A stretch of DNA of 64,000 nucleotides from Amoebidium appalachense (lineage: Eukaryota > Ichthyosporea): NCBI GenBank assembly GCA_963693365.1, contig CAVNZM010000005.1, forward strand, positions 1,860,001 through 1,924,000, read 5' to 3'. A program made the position numbers and the translations under genes. Shown here piece by piece: positions 42,926 through 54,850 of this stretch. The notes beneath the pieces are model-generated. The model ran no database searches. It had not been told where the DNA came from and saw only the letters and a program-made list of their open reading frames with translations. Within the stretch, counting starts at the first letter, position 1; each line of letters begins with the position of its first letter.

Positions 42926-43252
42926 CTCTCCCTTTCCTGGCACCACAAAGACAACAGTCCTATCGATGATATCCCTCGAGACATACGCACGGTTCTAAAG
43001 ACTTTCTCGTGACCTTCTCGTGACCTGCACTTCAAGTTTTTGAAGAAGCCTAACATGGACACAGCTAGCTACCACGGGTTCTTGTTGGGAGAGAGTGGGG
43101 AGAAGAACGCTGAGCAAAATACACGGGAACAGTCCGTCAGTACCTTCAGCTGCCGTTCCCACTGTACAAGGGTGGTATTATAGGTGGGCGGTATTATAGG
43201 TGTCAGTGAAAAAAACTAGCCCTCACCTTCGGCCTCTGCGCGCACACGCATG

Positions 43253-43255
<3 letters not shown>
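42776..43255 (+). other. Complex island with possible exons
   Basis: Short open stretches look coding: one ending PIDDIPRDIRTVLKTFS then TGA at 43012, and a 42-codon ATG frame at 43055-43183. A long C tract (42880-42922) lies between them and the preceding open stretch. No splice model holds together, so no gene is called. Confidence 0.25.
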
Positions 43256-43344
<89 letters not shown>

Positions 43345-43357
43345 AAAGAAAAAAAAA
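43256..43357. repeat. (CA)n then A tract
   Basis: CA of about 65 bp runs into about 35 A residues with G interruptions. Confidence 0.95.
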
Positions 43358-44554
43358 GCCAGTGCTGCATGATCCCCATAAACTCTGTAGTGATCACGAC
43401 AATAAAAGTGATAACAATTTGAAATGTTGATTGGCTAAGTGTAAGGATCAGTGGCTCACTCGATTACGTAACCGGAGAACAGGTATTTGAGAAATGAATA
43501 AATGTTCTAAAAAATGAACTCAGCTCTTCTTTTTCGCATAAGGGCAATACATATGTATATTTTGGTATTGCTCACTAAGTTACACAGGAATTGTGAGCGG
43601 CTTGTCAAGTTGTAACAACCTCGGAGCTCCTGAAAGAAGCAATTTGCCCCCGTCGAGCACATGCTGCCACGCGTCCCCAAAATCCAATCAACAAAACCGA
43701 GATATGTAGGGAGCTTGGGATAGGAATGTGCTAGTAGTCCACCAAGATGCATAAAGATGCCACGCTGAATTTATAAAGTATCATCATACAGTACTTTATC
43801 TTTGACTCGAACATGTGAAAGAAAGCACCCATTTCAGTTTGTAAACCAAAGCCTAATATTCTCCACGCACAGAAACACGTGACCAATAGAAAGTGCTGGC
43901 CAAAAATACCCTATCTGCAAGCACCACAAATAGTTATATATTCCTACTAATGATTGGTATAAATCAAACAAGCCTTTAATTGGCTGAGGCTCAGGAAAGC
44001 TCAGGAACACAGTACTTGTCAAGTTGTCGTTGAGTAAAAGGCACACTATATGATTAAACACATACATACATTATAAGACACAAATGTATCATATATACGC
44101 GCTTAAATAGAGGCCGGTGTGTATCAGAAGGCCTTACATACGTTGCTGCTGATTTGTTCCACTGCGTGCACCGGGCCAACGCTGTACAGAGCTCTCTCAA
44201 AGGCTAGCAGAAGCAGGAAACATATTTACACTACTCTTTGTTGTAGCCAATGGAAGCAAACCGATCAGACACTTTGACAAATGTTTACCAGCCCTATAAC
44301 CGACTTATTCATCTGATGATCTGGGTTGTATGACATCTCAACAACATTGATGTAAATTAAAAAAAAGTTATAGATCTATGTTGAGTAAATGAATTATCAG
44401 CAGATAGCTTCATGGTTTTTATTCATTTATGGCGTGCAGGTAGCTTGGATGGTATCAATAGTTAGCGGGTGCACGCGGCAGTGGCGCCTCAGACCGGCCG
44501 CAACCACACCGGTCGCTGGTCGGTTATTAGGTTGGATAGAAATCTTGTGCTCTG
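43358..44554. other. Intergenic, nothing recognised
   Basis: About 1.2 kb of AT-moderate complex sequence without a supported ORF or repeat. Confidence 0.55.
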
Positions 44555-44563
44555 TATATAAAA
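44555..44563 (+). promoter_or_regulatory. TATA box, candidate promoter of cystatin gene
   Basis: TATATAAAA is followed about 30 bp later by a GC-rich start region and, at 44617, by a good donor (AAG|GTGAGG). A matching acceptor (CCCCTCACAG) ends at 45794, eight bases before the ATG at 45803. This suggests a non-coding first exon and a 1.2-kb leader intron. The link is inferred from consensus only. Confidence 0.4.
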
Positions 44564-45431
44564 CCTTGCGAGCTTGCGCCCGCCCGGAACACACAGGTTT
44601 CTGCGTTCGTTTTAAGGTGAGGAGACGATTCAGTTACAGAGAAACTACAAACGTGTACTTCAAGCGCCTCGATTCCGAAAGAAGTGAGTCGCTTTTTCTC
44701 TAAAACGTCCCGTCTTGACGCTTATCTCATCACTTTCCATAATTTACTGCTTCGGAGACGGGTGCAACACCTGGGTGTGTGTGTGCTGTAGGAAAAGCAC
44801 CTGTACACCGGTGCCCTCTGAACCAAATGAATGGACCACCCGGACTTCTTTTTTAATTCCTGGACTGATACATGTCTATCAAGAGAATTCGTTGATTGAT
44901 GCCCAAATGCATCTTTTCCTTCGCAGGGTTGTTAGAAGTGGTTTCCTGGCTCGCATTGGTATCTTTCAGGGGCCTTAACTCCACAATGACATGCAAACAC
45001 TTTCATTCCCGTGAAGCGACTCGAGACGATGTTCGCCATATTATTTTGTCTACTACCATCACATTAGTTCTGGTCTATATGAAAACCCTTTTTTCTACTC
45101 TAAGAAAGGCACTCTATTGTCTATGCTTGCACAGGCAGAAATTCAAGTGACGGTGAACGGCTGTAAATATCTCCTTTCTTGAACAGTGTTGATTGTGAAT
45201 GATTGGAAGGAAGGTCTGTCTACCACAGTTGAGGCAATCTGACCATTCTACCAGAAATGGGCTTCCAGTGAAATGCATTGGCATATGCATATGTTCTTCA
45301 CAGTTAGCTCACGAAAGTTTAAATTTCATTTAGTTAGCGAAATTCCATGCATGCGGAGGGAGGTGCGATTATTTTCCTTGATTCGCGTTACGATGATGAC
45401 TTCAAACTACTATTATCTTAATGTGGGCTTC

Positions 45432-45600
<169 letters not shown>

Positions 45601-45802
45601 CCCAAAGAAAAGCACACACAAACACATCTGAAACACGCACTGATGCTGAAACATACTGCCATGCTGTGAAAGGTATTCGTTTGCTTTACTCTTGCAGAGG
45701 CACCCTCACATGGCAGACACACACCATACCTCCCCCAGAAGTTATCAAAGAAACTAGAACTTTAACCATCACTCACGTTTTCCTCCCCTCACAGCCAAGA
45801 AG

Positions 45803-45973
45803 ATGTTGACTACAGCCACTCTTGCACTCCTTTGTGCCGCTGGCTGCTATGCAGCAACGGTGTCCAGCAAGGAGCACATGCCCGGGGGTGCTGTGGAGCT
45901 CGACCCAACAGATGAGGGGGTGGTGAAGGCGGCACATGCCGCCCTGCTGGAGATGAACATGAGGTGTGTGTGT

Positions 45974-46019
<46 letters not shown>

Positions 46020-47256
46020 TGTGTGTGTCTGTGTGTGTGTGTGTGATATGGAGCTGGTTTGTGTGTGTGAATCAGCTCCAGTTTTCCAGTGACCTTACCC
46101 CCTCCCCCCTCCCCCAATCTCCCCCCCAAAAAGAAAGACTGAGAAAGGAAAGGAAAATAAAAAAAAGAAAGGAAGAAAGAAAAGAGAGAAGAAAAACGAA
46201 TCGGGGCTAAAAAAGGAGGGGGGGGGGGGGGGGGGGGGGGGACGGAATACGAAAGAAGTTAAACGAAGAAGAAAGAGAACTTCGAGAACGAACAGTAAAA
46301 AAAGATATAAGTGAAATAAGTCTTCCTTCTTTCTTTGGTAGAACCGCAGCGGCTGCCACCCTGCAACCCTTGCACTCTTCACTCTGAGGTGTTTCAAGGT
46401 TCTTTGACTGACTTCTCTCCGCTTCTCCCCCCCCCCCCCCCCCCACCCCCCACCCCCCCACCCCCCCCCACCCCCCCCCCCCCCACCCCCTCCTTCCCCC
46501 CCCCCTTCCCCCAAATAATCCCTTGCCCCTTTGCCCCTCCATCCCCTTTCCACATCCCCCCCTCCCCCCCCCGGCCCCCCTCCTCCTCCTCCTCCCCCCC
46601 CCCCCCCAAAAAAAAAAACAAAAAAAAAAACACGCCATGCATGGCACACACACACACCTCAGGAGCAACTCCCGGCACCAGATGGTGCTCTATGATGTTG
46701 TGCAGGCCAGCAGCCAGGTGGTGCAGGGCACGAGGTACCACATTGCCCTGTCGGCCGCCCTCAGTGGCTGCGACAAGAGCGAGACCGTCAGGACCATACA
46801 GGAGTGCCCCATGACCGTGCGTGCCTCATGCCTCTCTCCCAATCCTCAAAGTTATACCTTTCCTTGCACGGTTACGTTTTATCATCATGTAATATTAGCT
46901 GCCTGTGTGAGAACCTCCCCGCCCGCATCCCCCTCCCCCCCCCCCCCCCCCCCCCCACTCCTTCCCCCCTTCCCCCATCAGAACATTCACTTGTGTGCGA
47001 GACTTAACTGGCAATGGCCCCCTCATTGCTGCAGGACGGGGAGGTGCCCATCACCTACAGTGTTGACGTGTGGTTCAAGCCTTGGGAGGCCCAGCAGTAC
47101 CAGCTGGTCGACTTCCACCTGCACGACAGCCTGTTTGATGCCCCCATCCCCTCGGGGGAGAACAAGCACAAGCATGCAGAGGCAGTGGGTGACGACGGAA
47201 ACGTGGTTGGCGCCGCATCAGAGGTGTGTGCACGTGGCATGGGTTGAAAAATCAGA

Positions 47257-47296
<40 letters not shown>

Positions 47297-47414
47297 GGGG
47301 GAGGTTGGGAGGGGGGGGGGTGGGGGGTGGGAGGGGGGCGGGGGGAGGGGATTGGAGTAGGAGTGTGGATCAATGTAGTTTGCTTTTTTTCAATATTAAA
47401 TATGGAGGAAGGTT

Positions 47415-47481
<67 letters not shown>

Positions 47482-47509
47482 TGTATGCTTGTTTTTCTGT
47501 GTATGTATG

Positions 47510-47566
<57 letters not shown>

Positions 47567-48245
47567 GGGGGGGGGGAGGGGGAGGGGGCGTGGGTGGCAG
47601 CACTCACGAACGAAGGTTGGGGGAATAACATGGCCAGTAAGTGAGGGCGAGAGGTTTGCCATTGGGTTGAAAGAAAGGGCCGTTTATGTCTCTTTAGGCA
47701 ATTTTGCACCCTCCCTTCCCCCTTCTCGTTCTCCTCTTCGTCCCTCCCCCTAGTTTGTGTGTGTGCGAGCGCTCGTGTGTAGGAGTGTGTGTGTGTGTGT
47801 GTGCGGGCGGGCGTGCAAGGTATGCTTTCACACGCCAATGAGCTCCTTTCTCACCATCTCAACCCCCCTCTGGTCTGCAGGTTGACGTCACCAAGGACGA
47901 GTATGCCCGGCAGGGGCTGGACTTCGGGCTCAGCCAGCTGGACATGGGCAGCCAGGAGATGCTGAGGGGATACAGGGTGGTCAGGGCCACACAGCAGGTA
48001 TGCTTATCATGTCATGTTGCCGTGTAGATCCAAAAAACACATTCAGAGTGCACATGCAAATGGGGGTAGGTATTATGCTCATTTGTGCACACTGAACACG
48101 AAACATGCACATGTAGATCCACAGAGAGTCAGGGTGTGTCCCCACGCATTTGCAATAAACACCGTGCAGAAGACAGTGTAGTCCGTCGACATGTACTTGC
48201 TGTCAGCCATGCTGCCTTCCTGCACACGCATACCTTCACTAAGCC

Positions 48246-48298
<53 letters not shown>

Positions 48299-49333
48299 TT
48301 GCAAATGCAGACACTGACACTCTGGTATGTGCAGGTTGTGTCGGGGGTCAAGTACAGCTACACGCTGGAGACTGCAGGCATGCAGTTTGTGCTGGAGGTG
48401 CAGCACCAGGCATGGATGCCCCAGCAGTGGACATTGCTGCGCTTCGAGGTCCTGCGCACAAACACTGAAAATAAGGTATGGGGGGGATGGGTTGGCCTGT
48501 TGTTGGTCGTGGTTGTAGGTGGAGGGGGAGGGTGGAGGGGGAGGGGAGGGAGGGAATGGGGAAGAATGGGTGTGGAGGAGGGGTTGGGGTGGTGGGGGGA
48601 GGGGGGACCACGGGTGAGGGCGGTGCGGGGGGGAGGGGGGAGAGGGGGAAGAGGGGAGAACAGGGGGGATGGTCAGGACCTCGCATTGGTGGGTTTGGAA
48701 ATGAGGAACACATTGAATGCTGTAATCCTTAAAGCTGGTGGATTTTAAGTTCAAGGGAGTTTCCGGATTCTTCAAAAGTTGAAACGTGTGCGTGTGTGCT
48801 GTTGCTTTGTGGCTCTCTTTCTCTCTCCCTTCCTCCCTCTCTCCCTCCCTCTCTCCCTCCCTGTGTCCCTCTCTCCCTCCCTCCCTCCCTCCCTCCCTCC
48901 CTCTCCCATCCCTTCTCTCCCCCCCCCCCACCCCCTCTCCCTTCCTCTTCCCCCTCTCTGTGTCCCCATGGCTCTCGCCCCTCCCCCCCCACCCACCCTT
49001 GCTACGTTCAATCCCCCTACCTCCCACTTGCCCTATTTCTGATTCTTTTCTCTCTTCTCGCCCCCTCCCCCTCCCCCTCCCCCACCCTCCCCCCAACCGA
49101 CGTTATATGCCATTCTTTTTGTCTCTACCTCTCTCGTACCGTCCAATACTAATGTAAAGGAGGGGTGTGTGTGGGGGGGGGGGGGGGGGGGGTTGCTGAG
49201 GTGTTGGGTGGTGTGCCCAAATGAGGAACATATATATCTTCTTTGCTACACCTTACTGACTTTTCCTAACCCACCTCATCCTAAAAGGACCCCTTAAACC
49301 GGCAAATCCACAAACAAAGGCACACACACACAT

Positions 49334-49423
<90 letters not shown>

Positions 49424-50026
49424 CACACAACAGGCATACCCCCTGCGTGACCCCGTGAGCCCTGCCGTGTGGGTGGTGGTTGGGGCCCTGGCTGCCGTTG
49501 CTTCCGTGTCCGCTGCAACTGTCGTCTACAAGGTACAATAGAGCCCCTCCATGAAAAACAAAATCAGCAGCAACACATGTAACACATGCACATGCACAGT
49601 TCACATGATTGCACAGCGGTGCAGCACACACAGTGCCACATACACAGCATCTGCACTACTCTTTCCCCCTCTACAATGCAATCTAGGGAACTCAGGTTGG
49701 CTACAGAAAAGGGGGGGGGGGGGGAGGGGCTAATGATTATTAGTAGAAGAAAGAAGAAAAAGGAACGTACAGAAAGAAAGTTGACTCGAAACGAAGGAAA
49801 GAAGGAAAGCGGTTTGACTCGGAGCACGGAGAGAAAGCATCGACATAGTTAGCCCCCCCTCCCCTCCCCCCACCCCCCCACCCCCCCATCGCACATGCAT
49901 CCCAAGCACACCATGGCCCATCACACAACTACAGCAACTAAAGGGCTTCACTAACACACCTCTCTCTGCTCGCAGGTTGCCAACAGAAACACAATTGCTG
50001 AAGAGGCTACCCACCTCATGCAGTAG
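45803..50026 (+). CDS. Membrane-anchored double-cystatin protein
   Basis: Seven exons encode 303 aa: 45803-45963, 46663-46816, 47035-47223, 47881-47997, 48335-48475, 49434-49532 and 49976-50026 (TAG). A signal peptide (MLTTATLALLCAAGCYA) precedes cystatin domain 1, which has Gly28-Gly29, QVVQG at 72-76 and the PW hairpin at 121-122: the three contact sites of cysteine-protease inhibitors. Domain 2 (about 168-250) has QVVSG at 207-211, split by an intron after the Gln, and a Trp-containing second hairpin (AWMPQQW), but no GG. Residues 265-286 form one hydrophobic span (VWVVVGALAAVASVSAATVV), with a short tail after it, so the domains should face the lumen or exterior as a type I protein. Targets are presumably papain-like proteases. 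The exon 1 donor and exon 6 acceptor lie inside GT and CA microsatellites. Confidence 0.87.
45964..46046. repeat. (GT)n forming the cystatin intron 1 donor
   Basis: The exon ends ATGAG and the intron starts directly with a GTGTGTG tract of about 80 bp. Confidence 0.95.
46219..46640. repeat. G and C tracts and C-to-A run in cystatin intron 1
   Basis: A G run (46218-46241) is followed by C-rich sequence (46428-46600) that ends in a C run passing into an A run (46593-46630), just before exon 2. Confidence 0.9.
47257..47580. repeat. G, (GT)n, (AT)n and G tracts in cystatin intron 3
   Basis: A G run (47259-47296), GT (47420-47480), AT (47512-47564) and G (47565-47582) lie between exons 3 and 4. 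Confidence 0.95.
48247..48295. repeat. (CA)n in cystatin intron 4
   Basis: A pure CA tract ends 40 bp before the acceptor of exon 5. Confidence 0.95.
49320..49433. repeat. (CA)n forming the cystatin exon 6 acceptor
   Basis: About 100 bp of CA ends ACACAACAG, the 3' splice site of exon 6. Confidence 0.95.
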
Positions 50027-50990
50027 AACTAGATTGCCCTTTAGGGCAGCTCCGCACCTGTATTTTAATCCTGCCAAATTACAAGAAGGTATTAAGTGTT
50101 GTCTTTTTACCCAGTGCTGAAAAACGTTTCCAAGATTTTGAATGAACGAGCTTTACCGTTAGATCGCATGTTTGTGTGTTTGTGTTGAGTTTTTCAAGTA
50201 AGAAGGTTGATCCCGGGCACAAACATGTGGCACAGTGTAGCCACTGTTAGTGCGCAATAGGAAGCATGCACGTACGTGCAATAGGCATGCATCCGCGTTC
50301 CTGATATCGATGCTGTCAGGCCTTAGAAGTAGGCAACACATGTGAAGGTGAATATAATGACTTTTTTTGGCTAGGTAACGAAGCAAAATAGGTAGTAGGT
50401 GATGTGCTGTTAAAGAATTCTAGAAGGGACAGGCCTGTCTCCTGTAATGTACATAGCGTGCATGCCATAGTTGTATAGAGGAGATGTATAGCGTGTCTGA
50501 CCCAGGGAACTCGATCGGGTCTGTACTCCAGTGTCACGGTGCTACATATTGTACATGTCACAAGCATGGCATTAGCGCCAAGAAACTGTGCAAATAAACC
50601 GGACCCGTAATATCAGGTAATCAAAGTAGCATGTTACCGATACTATGAGTACACAGTACACTCTCCTCCGTCCCCCTCAAAACCCACCCACACGGAAAAC
50701 GCCTAGTTTGCCAGATGCAAGCGTGCATGCATTCTCTGGATTCCCTCCCTCCCTAGGCACTAGGGCGCTGAGGCATAGAACTAGGTGATATATTAAATTA
50801 AAGTTGATACTGTGAGGAGCAAAACTCATAAAAACCAGTTCAACCCTTCCGAGACTGAGGGCTAAGATATGAAGATGGTCTGTGCTCCACATTGTTTTTG
50901 ACCTCTCATCCTACACTGGCTCATGCTGGCTCCGTCATCTGTGCAAAGTCTCTCAAGTAGTTTTATCCATCTATCCAAGCTGCTCCCCCC
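50027..50990. other. 3' flank of cystatin gene, nothing else recognised
   Basis: AT-moderate complex sequence without a supported ORF. It probably includes the 3' UTR of the upstream gene. Confidence 0.5.
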
Positions 50991-51366
50991 TCCTCCCCTC
51001 CCCCCCCTTCCCCCCTCCCCCCCTCCCCTCCCCAAAACACACGCACACGCACACACATACACACACACGCACAACGACCACTACCACCAACCACCACCAC
51101 CACCACCACCATCCCCCACCCTTCTCCATATGGCGGTATGCCTTACCTCAGGGGCTCAGTGCTTCTCCTAATCCGCCCTGCTGGCCCCAAAACTCTTTCC
51201 TGTTGCCGTCTGCAAAAGTACCCGGGTGACACACACACGTGCACTGTCAGCTGGGTGTTGTTCTCCCCCCTCCCCCCCCCCCCCCCCCCCCCTCCCCACC
51301 CGGCACCACCACCACCACCGGAACCACCATCACCCACACACATGCATACACACACCGTGACACACA

Positions 51367-51404
<38 letters not shown>

Positions 51405-51600
51405 CACACAAGCCCCCCCTCCCCTCCCCCCCCCCCCTCCGGTCTCCCCCCCCCCCCCCCCCCGTCTCCCCCCCCCCCCCCCCCCCAATGCCCCCCTAAA
51501 AAAATGGATGGGAGGAGAGGGGGGGGGGGGGGGAGGGGGGGAGGGAAGGGGGGGGGGGAGGGGGGGGGGGGGGGGGAGGAGGAGGAGGGGAGGGGAGAGG
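50991..51600. repeat. C, CA, CAC and G tracts
   Basis: C-rich sequence with CAC triplets (51080-51115), C runs, CA (51361-51402), further C runs to 51486, and G tracts (51520-51600). A 63-bp island (51147-51209) has splice-like ends on the minus strand but no supported product. Confidence 0.85.
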
Positions 51601-52615
51601 GTTGTGTGACCAGTTTGGTCAAAGTTTCCGGACTCAGGTGAATGGCAAACCGTATAGTAGGTACATAACGCACCATGATATCGATTGGCTACTCAAAGTA
51701 TGTAATATCGACCATGAAAAATAAATTGAATCAGTAGTGCTTGAAACACGCAAATCGTCGCTGTTGGGACTGAGGATGCATTGTGCGCACATTACCCACT
51801 TCTAAAAAATTTGAGGTTCCCAACCCCGATAAAGACTCGGTGCAACGTGGCAACAAGTGAGCCATGTTCGCTTTCTTTTTCACTTTCTTGCAGTTGTGCA
51901 CCGTTAGCTTTTCACCTACTGTACTACAGGAATCGGGTCAATAAAACCAGTATGCAATTCATGTGAGAATTGATGATCTTTTTTTCAAAGGGTGCGAAGG
52001 TACTTTTAGCATGCAGCCTGGCCGCAAGCGACGGTCCACCAGTGCAATTGTCAACTGTTGGATTAAAACGTTCACATATATATCCTTCGCCTGTGGCACC
52101 TCCCCCCCCCCCCCCCCCCTGTGGAGTCCGGCCGCCGTCCAGGCCCAGACTCGCACACAGCTCTAGAATTTTCACTGCACGCCAAAGTTTGCACGCCAAA
52201 AAATGTGAGAACTTGACAACTTTAAATTTCACGCTATCTATGTAATATCTGGTAGGACAAACTAGAAACAATTTCTTCTTTTCACTGAATGTACACAACT
52301 ACGCATGTAGTTTCCTCCATAAAACATGCCAGCTCATGAGGATTAAATATTCTTTTCACTAAGCACTTCCCCTACACTCGCTCACTTTCTTCATGTTGAA
52401 CTTCTATGAATAGCATCAGCAAGTCTACATAGTCTCAAAAAATCCACGTCTAACAAGCTAGCTGAACGGCGGTGAGGCCGGGGAGTGGCCGGGCTCGCAT
52501 ATTGGCAATATATACTTAGGCAAGTTCACATGGTAGGGGAAATAGGCCGCCAAATAAAAGGAATACTGGTGTCCTATTTGGCGATCAAAAAGGGCACGTG
52601 TCCTCATATGCAAAT
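51601..52615. other. Intergenic, nothing recognised
   Basis: Complex sequence with one C run (52102-52119) and no supported gene. Confidence 0.5.
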
Positions 52616-52665
52616 ATCGGAGGGGAGGGGGGGAGAGGTCTGGATGGAGGAGGAAAGAGTGGGGA

Positions 52666-52700
<35 letters not shown>

Positions 52701-53096
52701 AGGGGGGGGGGGGGGGGGGGGGGGGGGGGGAATAGGAGAGGCACAGAAGGGGAAGGGGGGGGGTAGGGAGGGGGGGGGGGGGGAGGGGGAGAGAGAGAGG
52801 AAGGGGCAGAGAGTGGAAGAGCTCTCGAGGAAAGGGGATAAAATAGAGGGAGGGGCAGAGAGCATGTATTACCCAAACTAATAAAAAGACGTCTCCGACC
52901 TTTTAGCCAAATTCTGGAATTTGGCAGGGCACCGGGCTACCTCCAATGCATAAAAAGTATATTATAATTATAATTAATGCACACGACGGTAACAAAACGA
53001 ATAAAAAATTTAATTATTACATGAGGAGGGGGGGGGGGGGGGGAGATAGAGAGAGAAAGAAAGAGAGAGGGGGGGGGAGGGGGGGAGAGGGGGGGG

Positions 53097-53137
<41 letters not shown>

Positions 53138-53140
53138 ACC
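52616..53140. repeat. G tracts and (GA)n
   Basis: Long G runs (52668-52732) and G-rich sequence to 52800, then AT-rich sequence, and a G plus GA block (53025-53135). Confidence 0.9.
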
Positions 53141-53243
53141 CCCTCATCCCAGCTCCCCTCCGCCTCCCCCTCCCCGCCAACCCTCCCCCCTCTCCCCCAA
53201 ATCATTGAAGTTGGATACAGGGACTTTGATATGCCACTAGCAG

Positions 53244-53244
<1 letters not shown>

Positions 53245-53294
<50 letters not shown>

Positions 53295-53303
53295 GCGCGC
53301 GCG

Positions 53304-53396
<93 letters not shown>

Positions 53397-53482
53397 ACAC
53401 ACACCGTGACACACACACACGCGCTCGCGCGCGCGTGCGTACACGCACATGCACACACACACACACACACACACACAAACTG

Positions 53483-53518
<36 letters not shown>

Positions 53519-53539
53519 ACACACGCGCGCGCGCGCGCA

Positions 53540-53601
<62 letters not shown>

Positions 53602-53660
53602 CACACTAACAACACTCACACGAATTACACAAGCTGCACACACACAACAGATTTCTGTAG
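53245..53660. repeat. Long (CA)n with CG-rich steps
   Basis: About 400 bp of CA interrupted by CGCG steps (53291-53308, 53420-53440, 53524-53540). It is alternating purine-pyrimidine sequence, a possible Z-DNA former. Confidence 0.95.
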
Positions 53661-54400
53661 TAGTAGTAATGCACACATCATTGAATAGTGCGGTCAAGTT
53701 CAAATTGGTCGTACGTATGAGTTGAGTCTCGGTGGGTAGCTCTGCTTCCCGATTAGTATGGCTGAGATTGTCTAAGCATATGTATACTTACAAGTAGGAC
53801 CGTGTGTAGGCACATTCCACCTGTAGGAAGAAACGAGTCACAGCACCTAGCACGACAAAAAAACCCCCCACCCACGCCTTCTGGAAAGTAGAGTGCAACC
53901 CACTGACAACACGAAGATAGACAAATAGCAACCGCCACCACACTACACGATATGGGATACCAAACGCACTCACCACCCCAAACCCCACAGTCCCCGGGCC
54001 ACAATACGTTAGACCCCCCTCAAAAAACAGGGGAGATTCGTACTCGGGCCCCCTAAGTCTTTGAACTATCAGACTTGTGAAATTTAGCACAAGTCCCCTA
54101 GTCGTTCTGTAAATTTAAATTTAGTCCCATCGTTCTGCCATGCCTGTTTGACGGGCTCAGTCTAGAAAGAAGGTATAATAATAGGCCTCCTGGGGCCGGT
54201 ACCCACGAAAAGGGAGCGGCGCTCAGTGACCAGTTAATAAAACTTCATCTGATTCGTGTAGGTATTACTGGTAGTGGCACGTTGTGTTCTTATGTCACAC
54301 ATCATCCTGCATGAGGTATTAGTAGGGAGATCTAGAGCCAAGTGAAAGACGGCAGCCAATGAGGTAAAAAGGGATTTTTTCCCCCAGAAATAAACATCGA
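53661..54400. other. Intergenic; hydrophobic minus-strand frame
   Basis: A minus-strand frame (53788-54090) reads as a hydrophobic, aromatic-rich peptide ending TAA, but it has no ATG at its head and no recognised family. It is not called as a gene. Confidence 0.3.
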
Positions 54401-54622
54401 TGCACACGCACATCAAAGCACACCTGCAGCATGTCACGCGCACCCACACGCACACACACAGTGACACCAAACAAACACACACACACACGCGTGTACACAA
54501 ATACACACGCACACACCACACACACACACACACGTGCACACACACACACGTGCACACACACGCACGCACACACGCGCGTACACACACGCACACGCACACA
54601 CACACACGCACACGCACACACA

Positions 54623-54655
<33 letters not shown>

Positions 54656-54812
54656 GCGCACGCACACACAAAACACACACACACACACACACACAAACAC
54701 ACACAAAACACACACTGGCAAAGGCTTTGTTTTCCTGGCCCTGGAGAGATGCGGGCCCCCCGGGAAAGAGAGGGGGGAGGGGGGGGGAGGGGATAGGAGA
54801 GGTATGGTCAAG

Positions 54813-54848
<36 letters not shown>

Positions 54849-54850
54849 AT
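54401..54850. repeat. (CA)n tract and G tract
   Basis: CA/CG alternating sequence (54440-54715), then G-rich sequence with a G run of about 30 (54817-54847). Confidence 0.95.

Noticed and set aside
43055-43183. 42-codon ATG frame
   Set aside because: Too short and without homology or splice context to support it.
51147-51209. 63-bp minus-strand exon-like island
   Set aside because: It has splice-like ends, but of its three frames only one is fully open, one hits a stop mid-way and one at the end; no partner exon was found.
53788-54090. Hydrophobic minus-strand frame, about 100 codons
   Set aside because: No ATG, no family match and no flanking exon; it may be a fragment or chance.
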